In this document: positions 1-5,657 of the stretch, one piece after another
How the letters are laid out: every line of letters begins with the position of its first letter
How positions within the stretch are numbered: the first letter of the stretch is position 1
Assembly (NCBI GenBank): GCA_023422095.1
Contig: JAEZSD010000103.1
Coordinates: 1-5,657 of the forward strand
Direction: 5' to 3'
DNA: 5,657 nucleotides
Source of the DNA: Bacillota bacterium
GTDB lineage: Bacteria > Bacillota_I > Bacilli_A > RFN20 > CAG-826
Notes under the pieces: model-generated
Told to the model about the DNA's origin: nothing
What the model saw: the letters and a program-made list of their open reading frames with translations, nothing else
The model's database searches: none
Translations under genes and position numbers: made by a program

Positions 1-6
1 TTTTAT

Positions 7-27
7 AAGAGCCTTCGGGCTCTTTTT
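7..27 (+). terminator. Intrinsic terminator of the upstream gene (outside window)
   Basis: A perfect 7-bp stem (AAGAGCC at 7-13 pairing with GGCTCTT at 18-24) is closed by a TTCG loop (14-17). The loop lies between C13 and G18, giving the extra-stable cUUCGg tetraloop. The run of T at 23-27 follows directly. The reverse strand lacks a U tract after the stem, so termination is predicted only for plus-strand transcription. The gene it serves must therefore end to the left of the window on the plus strand. This separates the addB operon from that gene. Confidence 0.92.
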
Positions 28-50
28 GTTGCCCCTTTCTGACGCTTACA

Positions 51-79
51 TTGATATCTATATCGATATTATCTATAAT
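51..79 (+). promoter_or_regulatory. Sigma-A-type promoter of the addB-addA operon
   Basis: TTGATA at 51-56 matches the -35 consensus at five of six positions. TATAAT at 74-79 is a perfect -10 box, and the spacer (57-73) is exactly 17 bases. There is no TG extension before the -10. It lies directly between the upstream terminator and addB, where an operon promoter is expected. With the usual six- to seven-base discriminator, transcription should begin at about position 85-86, on or next to the A of the addB ATG. The -35/spacer region also contains the overlapping palindromes GATATC (53-58) and ATATCGATAT (60-69). These could be chance in AT-rich DNA. The promoter call is from sequence only. 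Confidence 0.8.
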
Positions 80-85
80 ATTTTC

Positions 86-2416
86 ATGATAAAACGTTAT
101 ATACTTGCTCCCTATGCAATGCATAAAAATTTATTGAATTTCTTTCGCCAAACCGATTCTTTTGCTGATATCAAAACGATTGATAAAAGAGATTTTTTAG
201 CTTCATTTTTCAGCGAGATTAGCCATCAGGCTATTAAAGAAATCATGATATCGGAAAATGTAACTGATGATGTGGCAATTAAAATTTTTCAATTGCTTCC
301 TTTTGTTGAAAAAGATTTTTCAATTTCAAAATTAAAATATCTCCTTCAAATTAAAGAGAAAATGGATAGTCTTGGGCTGATAAAAAAAGATCATTACCTA
401 AACATGCTTCTCAAAGGAAATAAAGTGGACATTTTTGGTTATTCTATTTTAGACAAAGAAATAATGAATCCATTGATTTCTCTTAATTGTCAAATCAACT
501 TCCACTCTAGCGAATCGGTTAAAAGCGGCCAAATTCTCAATCAATACTCGACGATTTACGAAGAAGTTCTTTCTTGCTTAAATAAAATTTCTTCTCTACT
601 TGATTCGGGCGTTGATTCAAATGACATATTTGTCTACTGCGCTGATATGAATTATCTATATTATCTAGATCGATTCCAAAATGATTTTCAATTTCGCATT
701 AACATTCCCTTATTTAGAAATTTATATAGTCAAAACTTTGTCTGCGACTTTTTAAAGGATTATCGTCAAAATAAGGATTTAAAGAAAGCTAGTGAAAGTA
801 TCTCTCAGATGTTGATTTCAGATGAAAATAAAAGCCTCTTGAATGAGATAGTTAATGAAGTTTTTGATGAGCGTTTTTGTTTTGAAACCCAATACCAATA
901 TCTCGTTTCTTCTTTGAAGAACCGTCTAATTCCGGATGATATTTACCATCCTTCTATTGGATTTATTAGCGAACCAATTATGGTCAAAGACGCACATATT
1001 TTTGTTCTTGGATTTCACGAGGGATTGTTTCCCGTATCATATAAAGACAGCGACTATTTAACTGACCAAGAAAAAAGTCTCATTTCGCTTAATACCTCTC
1101 TTGAAAAAGGAAAAATTTCATCTCAAGTATTGACCTCTTTCTTCGCTCAAGACAATCATTATTACTTTTCATATTCTGAAAGATATTCCGCCAATCATTA
1201 TTATCCATCCCCTTTTGCCAAAATATGGAATATGGAGATAGTTGAAGCTTGTTTACCTGATACTTATTACAGTAAAACATATGCTGAGATGGCCTTAGCG
1301 GCCCTTTGTGATTCAAACAAATTTTATCAAGAGCAAACAGAAGACTTTTACGCATTAAAAGAGCTCATATCCATTCCTTACGATTCCTACGACAACGAAT
1401 TTACGGGAGCTCAGGTATTTGATAATTTGATGCCTATCAAGCATTCTTATTCAAGAATGAAGACATACTTTGCCTGCCCTTTTCAGTATTATGTTTCCTT
1501 CGGTCTCAAACTTGATCCGTTTTCCGGAAATTTTAGCACTGCATTAGGTACAGTTGCTCACAGCATTTTTCAAGATATGTATCAGGATCATTTTGACTAT
1601 GAAAAATCCTACCAAGCAGCTTTAAATAATAGCGATTATCAGTTTAACGAAGAGGAACAAGTTCTATTGACGCAGTTAAAAACTGATATCAAAGTGGCTG
1701 TTAAGGCCATTCAATTACACAATTCAAAGATGGGAAACGCTCAATTTTTTACGGAAAAGTTTCTTTCCATCTCGATAGATAATAAAACCACTGTGGAAGG
1801 CATTATCGATAAAATTGTCATTACTAATAATCAGCACATGTTCTTATTGGATTACAAAACCGGGAAGGAAACTTTTACTCCCAGTTTAGTTGAATACGGA
1901 AGCTCATTTCAGCTACCAACATACGCTCTTTTAACGAGTCGGTCCCCTCAATTTGAAGACTACTCCTTATCCGGACTCTTTATTCATCACATCATTCCCG
2001 ATTCGATTGGTAGAGAAGAAAAAGAAGACTCCCTTATCCCTAATTATCTTAAATTGGATGGCTATATAATCGATGATATAAACGTAATTAATAGTTTTGA
2101 TGGGTCCTTTGGCAACCCGGGAGATGAATCCGCATTTATAAAAAGCTTACGTCTAACAAAACAATCACAATTCTATAAATACAGTCATGTCCAAACGAAG
2201 GATTATTTTAAATCGCTGAGTGATAAGGCCCTTCAATTGTTTGTTGAAGGAAATAGAAAGATACGGCAAAACATCTTTCCCGTTAGGCCTCAATTTTTTG
2301 ATCAAGAAGGACCTTGCAAGCATTGTTCATTTAAGGATATTTGTTATGTCAGATATGAACAAAAAGTTTTTCCGAAAGATATAAAACAAGAGGAGATAGA
2401 AGATAGTGGGATTTAA
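86..2416 (+). CDS. addB: AddB/RexB, nuclease and scaffold subunit of the AddAB helicase-nuclease (compact form)
   Basis: Partner of AddA in the cytoplasmic AddAB complex, which resects double-strand DNA ends for recombination. It cuts one strand with its C-terminal nuclease. The protein is 776 residues, against about 1,166 for B. subtilis AddB. An AddB-like helicase-fold core is visible at E159-C185 (ending DIFVYC) and H304-P316 (HIFVLG...EGLFP). The nuclease follows: H492 in GTVAH, D575 in GIID, D589-Y-K591 in DYKTG, and Q609-LPTY. The four 4Fe-4S ligands are present: C464 (in ACPFQYY), then C744-x2-C747-x5-C753, the same spacing as in B. subtilis. There is no Walker A; the N-terminal strand IKRYILA is followed by PYAMHKN where a P-loop would be. 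I chose ATG 86 because the in-frame TTG at 26 lies in the terminator and upstream of the promoter, whereas ATG 119 would remove the first strand. No Shine-Dalgarno precedes it, which suggests leaderless translation. The stop overlaps addA. Family assignment is firm; Chi recognition is unproven. Confidence 0.93.
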   Translation: MIKRYILAPYAMHKNLLNFFRQTDSFADIKTIDKRDFLASFFSEISHQAIKEIMISENVTDDVAIKIFQLLPFVEKDFSISKLKYLLQIKEKMDSLGLIKKDHYLNMLLKGNKVDIFGYSILDKEIMNPLISLNCQINFHSSESVKSGQILNQYSTIYEEVLSCLNKISSLLDSGVDSNDIFVYCADMNYLYYLDRFQNDFQFRINIPLFRNLYSQNFVCDFLKDYRQNKDLKKASESISQMLISDENKSLLNEIVNEVFDERFCFETQYQYLVSSLKNRLIPDDIYHPSIGFISEPIMVKDAHIFVLGFHEGLFPVSYKDSDYLTDQEKSLISLNTSLEKGKISSQVLTSFFAQDNHYYFSYSERYSANHYYPSPFAKIWNMEIVEACLPDTYYSKTYAEMALAALCDSNKFYQEQTEDFYALKELISIPYDSYDNEFTGAQVFDNLMPIKHSYSRMKTYFACPFQYYVSFGLKLDPFSGNFSTALGTVAHSIFQDMYQDHFDYEKSYQAALNNSDYQFNEEEQVLLTQLKTDIKVAVKAIQLHNSKMGNAQFFTEKFLSISIDNKTTVEGIIDKIVITNNQHMFLLDYKTGKETFTPSLVEYGSSFQLPTYALLTSRSPQFEDYSLSGLFIHHIIPDSIGREEKEDSLIPNYLKLDGYIIDDINVINSFDGSFGNPGDESAFIKSLRLTKQSQFYKYSHVQTKDYFKSLSDKALQLFVEGNRKIRQNIFPVRPQFFDQEGPCKHCSFKDICYVRYEQKVFPKDIKQEEIEDSGI
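2389..2395 (+). promoter_or_regulatory. Ribosome binding site of addA
   Basis: AGAGGAG lies inside the last codons of addB, with 10 bases between it and the GTG at 2406. The spacing is slightly long but usable. It supports GTG 2406 as the addA start. The nearby ATG at 2417 is in a different frame and cannot start addA. Confidence 0.75.
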
Positions 2417-5400
2417 ATGGTCACAAAATCAAACCGACGCTATTCAAACTCTTGGGAGCAATGTTTTAGTGTCTGCGGGAGCGGGAAGTGGAAAAACCGC
2501 TGTTTTGACTGAGCGCATTTTCCAAATTGTTAAATCTGGTCACCCGCTTTCCAAATTTCTTGTCCTTACTTTTACTAACGCTGCCGCTAGCGAAATGAAA
2601 ATTCGCCTTCGCGATAAATTATTAAGTGACTCGAGCACCAGCCATTTAACAAGCGAGATTGAAGCCGCTCATATCGAAACATTCGATGCTTTCAGTTTAT
2701 ATTTGGTTAAAAAATATAGTTCATTTCTTCATATTCCCAGCGATATCAATGTGATGGATTCTAGTTTACTTAATATTCAAAAGAAGAAGATTATCGACCA
2801 AGTTTTCCATGAATACTATCTTGCCCATGATCCCTTATTTGTCCAAATGATCAACACCTTCTGCTTAAAAAGCGACCAAAATTTAAGAGATTATGTCGAT
2901 CAAATCATTAAAATAGTCAATTTAAAGATTGATAAAGCTTCATTTTTTAGTTTTCTTACCGAGGAATGCTACGATGAGAAACTCATTTTCTCGTATATTG
3001 AAGAATATTATCAGCAAGCTCTTACTGTTTTCCGTGAACTCAGAACAATCAGCGAATCACTCAGTGATGTCGCCGATAGCAACGCAATTTGTGATGTTCT
3101 TGACCAATTAATAAATGCTAAGGACTACAACGAACTTTCTGACTTACTGGATGTCTTATCTTTGAATAAGCAAAAGTCGAATTATCCTGAAGAAGATAAA
3201 TCATTGCGAAGCTATATTGCTGAAACTTTTTCAGCTTGGAAAAAGCGGCGATTTGGTCATCGAGAAGATATCTTAAAAGGTTTTACCATCTATAAGCCAT
3301 TTGCGAAAATTCTCGTTGATATGATTAAAACTATCGAAGATAGATTTTTAAACTTTAAAAAAGAGACTCATAGTTACGATTTTCCCGACATCGCTCGTAT
3401 GGCGGTCGAAATTATTGATATGCCTCAGGTTCTTACCGAAATTAAGAATGGCTTTGATTACATTATGGTGGATGAATATCAAGATACTTCGGATATTCAA
3501 GAAAGAGTGATTCAGGCATTGTCTCGCGACAATTTATATATGGTGGGAGATGTCAAACAATCAATCTATCGTTTTCGCAATGCAAATTGCCAAATTTTCC
3601 AAGATAAATTTAATGCTTATAAGAAAAAACAAGGAGGCCGAGAAATTGACCTTAATGTCAGCTTCCGTTCTCGTGTCCAAATCATCAAGTTCATTAATGA
3701 GGCCTTTGCTAAACTCATGGATGCCAAGAATAACATTATAAATTATGCAGATGGGCACCAATTTGTCTACGAGCCAGTTATTTACGGAACTAGTGAAAAA
3801 GATAATTCAAACTATCGACCGATAATATATCGATATTCAAATGGAAAAAATGATGAAAATGTGAATCAAGAAATTGCCATTATAGCTGACGATATACTTG
3901 ATAAAATTAACCAAAAAACCTTAGTTTATGACAAAGAATCTAAAGGCAATCGTTCTGTTCGTTATAGCGATTTTGCCATCATTGTTGATCGTGGAAGTGA
4001 TTTCGAAAAATATCATCGCCACTTTTCCTCTGTCGGTATTCCGTTAAACATCATTAGAGATGAAAGAATTGATAATTCAATGCTTGGTTTTGTGACTAAA
4101 AACCTTATCACCCTATTTTCCTGTGTAGCAAGAAGAGTTATGGACGACACCTTCAATCATGCATATGTTGCCATCTCTCGTTCCTTCCTTTTGAATGTTG
4201 CCGACCAAGAAATATTTGGGATTGTCAAAAATAAAATCTACCCCCACACCACCTTATATCAAAAGATTGAAAAAGTGGTGGAGTTAGCTAGAGACCGCTC
4301 CTTATACGAAATACTTCGTGCTCTTTATGAAGAATTTGACATCTATCATAAGCTATTGACCATTGATAATTTTAACAACAACGTCGAGATGGTGGACACT
4401 TTTCTCTCCTTTGCTAAATCGATGGATGATTTAGGTTTTTCAATTGATGAACTTTCCTCTTATTTTGATGAACTGACCGATTATGGTTTAGAAGTGAAAG
4501 TGGCTCGAAAAGGGAAACAAAACAACGCTGTTACTTTAATCACCATCCATCGTTCAAAAGGATTGGAATACCCAATTGTCTATTTGCCAGGATTATTTAA
4601 GAGCTTCCATCGCAAAGAAATACACACCTCTTTTCTCGCTTCACCCTTCTATGGTATTTTCTTTCCTCTACCTAATGATTTTGGGTTTGATTCTTTCTCT
4701 CACTATTTAATCAAAGAGAAATTTGTTCGTGATGATTTTGAGGAGAAATTGCGATTGTTTTATGTTGCTATAACTAGAGTAAGAGAGCAAATTATTTTCC
4801 TGTATCCTAAAGATGAAAAGGCTTCTTTTGTTGGCGACCTGAAACGCGCGACCTCTTTCAAAGATTTCCTTGAATATTTAGAATTACCAAATCAAATTGG
4901 TGTTGACTATGTATTAAAACACGCTTCTTTAGATAAAGAAAGTCAGCAAAAACCCATTAAAAAAGTCGAAATTAAAGAAATATCATTACCTTCCAATTTG
5001 ATTACAAAGAAATCAGCGAGTAAAAAAATTAGTGTGACGGTGGACTCTTCGGCTCTAGAATTTGGATCTCAGCTTCATCATCTTTTAGAAATTGTCGATT
5101 ATGAAAAGAAAGACACATCTTTTATAAAAAACCCGCAATTAGCCAGATGCGTTTCAAATGTTTTAAGAACCTCAATATTTAAGAATGTTAAAAACGAGAA
5201 CCTACGTCATGAATATGAATTTTACGATGATTTAAATGAAGTTCACGGAATAATCGACTGCTTAATTATTAAAAATGATGAAATTATTATTGTTGATTTT
5301 AAACTAAAAAACATTGATGATGAACAATACATCAAACAGTTACATGTTTATCGAGACTATATTAAAAATATTAGCGATAAACCGATTCGTTTATATCTAG

Positions 5401-5438
5401 TCAGCGCACTGACAGGGGAGGAAAGAGAAATTGGATAA
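2406..5438 (+). CDS. addA: AddA/RexA, ATP-dependent helicase-nuclease subunit of AddAB
   Basis: Motor subunit of AddAB: a superfamily 1A, UvrD-type 3'-5' helicase fused to a RecB-type nuclease, acting on double-strand DNA ends. It has 1,010 residues, against about 1,232 in B. subtilis. Motifs in order: Q-motif region W5-Q9; Walker A AGAGSGKT (24-31, K30); motif Ia TFTNAAA (55-61); IETFDAF (90-96); YDFPD (324-328); motif II DEYQDT (356-361); motif III GDVKQSIYRFR (381-391); motif IV LNVSFRS (416-422); motif V TIHRSKGLEY (713-722); motif VI LRLFYVAITR (782-791). The C-terminal PD-(D/E)XK nuclease has G887-H891, D951 (GIID), D964-F-K966, and Q978-LHVY. Helicase and nuclease therefore both look active. 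The GTG start is set by the AGAGGAG site and by homology beginning at FKWSQNQ. It overlaps addB by 11 bases and the next gene by 8, indicating translational coupling. The reduced length is spread over poorly conserved regions, with no frameshift or lost motif. Confidence 0.96.
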   Translation: MGFKWSQNQTDAIQTLGSNVLVSAGAGSGKTAVLTERIFQIVKSGHPLSKFLVLTFTNAAASEMKIRLRDKLLSDSSTSHLTSEIEAAHIETFDAFSLYLVKKYSSFLHIPSDINVMDSSLLNIQKKKIIDQVFHEYYLAHDPLFVQMINTFCLKSDQNLRDYVDQIIKIVNLKIDKASFFSFLTEECYDEKLIFSYIEEYYQQALTVFRELRTISESLSDVADSNAICDVLDQLINAKDYNELSDLLDVLSLNKQKSNYPEEDKSLRSYIAETFSAWKKRRFGHREDILKGFTIYKPFAKILVDMIKTIEDRFLNFKKETHSYDFPDIARMAVEIIDMPQVLTEIKNGFDYIMVDEYQDTSDIQERVIQALSRDNLYMVGDVKQSIYRFRNANCQIFQDKFNAYKKKQGGREIDLNVSFRSRVQIIKFINEAFAKLMDAKNNIINYADGHQFVYEPVIYGTSEKDNSNYRPIIYRYSNGKNDENVNQEIAIIADDILDKINQKTLVYDKESKGNRSVRYSDFAIIVDRGSDFEKYHRHFSSVGIPLNIIRDERIDNSMLGFVTKNLITLFSCVARRVMDDTFNHAYVAISRSFLLNVADQEIFGIVKNKIYPHTTLYQKIEKVVELARDRSLYEILRALYEEFDIYHKLLTIDNFNNNVEMVDTFLSFAKSMDDLGFSIDELSSYFDELTDYGLEVKVARKGKQNNAVTLITIHRSKGLEYPIVYLPGLFKSFHRKEIHTSFLASPFYGIFFPLPNDFGFDSFSHYLIKEKFVRDDFEEKLRLFYVAITRVREQIIFLYPKDEKASFVGDLKRATSFKDFLEYLELPNQIGVDYVLKHASLDKESQQKPIKKVEIKEISLPSNLITKKSASKKISVTVDSSALEFGSQLHHLLEIVDYEKKDTSFIKNPQLARCVSNVLRTSIFKNVKNENLRHEYEFYDDLNEVHGIIDCLIIKNDEIIIVDFKLKNIDDEQYIKQLHVYRDYIKNISDKPIRLYLVSALTGEEREIG
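5414..5421 (+). promoter_or_regulatory. Strong ribosome binding site of the third gene
   Basis: AGGGGAGG sits within the end of addA, with nine bases between it and the TTG at 5431. It is the strongest Shine-Dalgarno in the window. It decides the start, because that frame has a stop (TGA at 5410-5412) just upstream and the next in-frame ATG is only at 5545. Confidence 0.8.
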
Positions 5439-5657
5439 GAAAATTAACGCTCTTGGGCAAGAACAAGTATTTAAAATTATCGATTTTTTGAAAGTCCCCT
5501 CTTCGCTCGACAAGGACTTCGTTTATGAAGTTTACGATTTAGCGATGGAGGCTATTTCTCAACTAGCCGAGATGGCTCCTTTTGAAACAATCGTGAATGT
5601 AAACTCTCTTGAGATTATCGAATATTGTATTGGAGAGTTTTTATATAGTATCGTTGT
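5431..5657 (+). CDS. Unidentified protein, 3'-truncated by the window edge
   Basis: A new reading frame opens with TTG and stays open for 75 codons to the right edge. The AGGGGAGG site and an 8-base overlap with addA argue that it is a real gene and part of the same operon. The visible N-terminus begins MDKKINALGQ. It then shows amphipathic, helix-prone stretches (about residues 10-21, 29-49 and 59-74) separated by VPSSLD and by APFETIVNVN. There is no signal peptide, hydrophobic membrane segment, metal-binding cysteine cluster or nucleotide-binding motif in this part. I do not recognise the family. It does not resemble the start of SbcD, which follows addA in B. subtilis. A cytosolic role is likely. 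A link to DNA repair is only an inference from its position. Confidence 0.75.
   Translation, partial: MDKKINALGQEQVFKIIDFLKVPSSLDKDFVYEVYDLAMEAISQLAEMAPFETIVNVNSLEIIEYCIGEFLYSIV

Noticed and set aside
26..85. N-terminal extension of addB from an in-frame TTG at 26
   Set aside because: The TTG is in the terminator's T run and upstream of the predicted promoter. It has no ribosome binding site, and it would add a low-complexity Ile/Tyr/Asp stretch that simply translates the promoter.
1089..1355. 88-codon minus-strand open frame inside addB
   Set aside because: It lies wholly antisense to a conserved part of AddB and has no recognisable protein features. It is a shadow frame.
86..2416. AddB as a frameshifted or truncated pseudogene because of its short length
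   Set aside because: The frame is uninterrupted. The nuclease and all four iron-sulfur cysteines are intact, the stop overlaps addA neatly, and a promoter abuts the start. The shortness looks like evolved reduction.
2929..3111. 60-codon plus-strand frame inside addA
   Set aside because: Alternative frame of AddA coding sequence with no family resemblance.
3550..3761. Short frames on both strands over addA motifs III-IV
   Set aside because: They overlap one of the most conserved parts of AddA and encode no recognisable protein. They are shadow frames.
524..4299. B. subtilis-type Chi sequences (AGCGG) at 524, 1297 and 3244 on plus, and 2544, 2584 and 4295 on minus
   Set aside because: A 5-mer is expected several times by chance in this length. 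There is no strand bias, and the Chi of this organism is unknown.
86..5657. Possible Mycoplasma-type code (TGA read as Trp)
   Set aside because: All three tryptophans (one in AddB, two in AddA) are TGG, and no TGA interrupts any of the frames, so there is no sign of reassignment.

Overview
The window is AT-rich DNA carrying a tightly packed, all-plus-strand gene set. It best fits a low-GC Gram-positive lineage (Bacillota, or a related wall-less or near-Mollicute group). Both complete proteins look like firmicute AddB/RexB and AddA/RexA. The addB-addA order is the one found in Bacillus and Streptococcus. Ribosome binding sites are GGAG-type. All three tryptophan codons are TGG and no in-frame TGA occurs in about 1,790 sense codons, so the standard bacterial code applies rather than the Mycoplasma code. 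I cannot name the species.

Layout: positions 7-27 hold an intrinsic terminator for a plus-strand gene lying just outside the window. It is followed by a near-consensus sigma-A-type promoter (51-79). That promoter sits so close to the addB ATG at 86 that the transcript is predicted to be leaderless. addB (86-2416) encodes an unusually short AddB with no working P-loop, but with an intact PD-(D/E)XK nuclease and all four iron-sulfur cysteines. addA (2406-5438, GTG start) overlaps it by 11 bases. It encodes a compact UvrD-type helicase/nuclease with every helicase motif and the nuclease triad. A third gene (TTG start at 5431) overlaps addA by 8 bases, has a strong ribosome binding site, and runs off the right edge. 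I do not recognise its product.

Together, AddA and AddB should form the heterodimeric helicase-nuclease that resects double-strand DNA ends for RecA loading and degrades foreign linear DNA. AddA supplies the motor and one nuclease. AddB supplies the second nuclease and a scaffold that in better-studied relatives reads Chi. The three genes appear to be one translationally coupled operon.

I see no mobile element, CRISPR array, RNA gene or clearly new system. The more unusual points are the shrunken AddB/AddA pair, the predicted leaderless start, and the unidentified third gene. No gene-free stretch exceeds about 85 bases.
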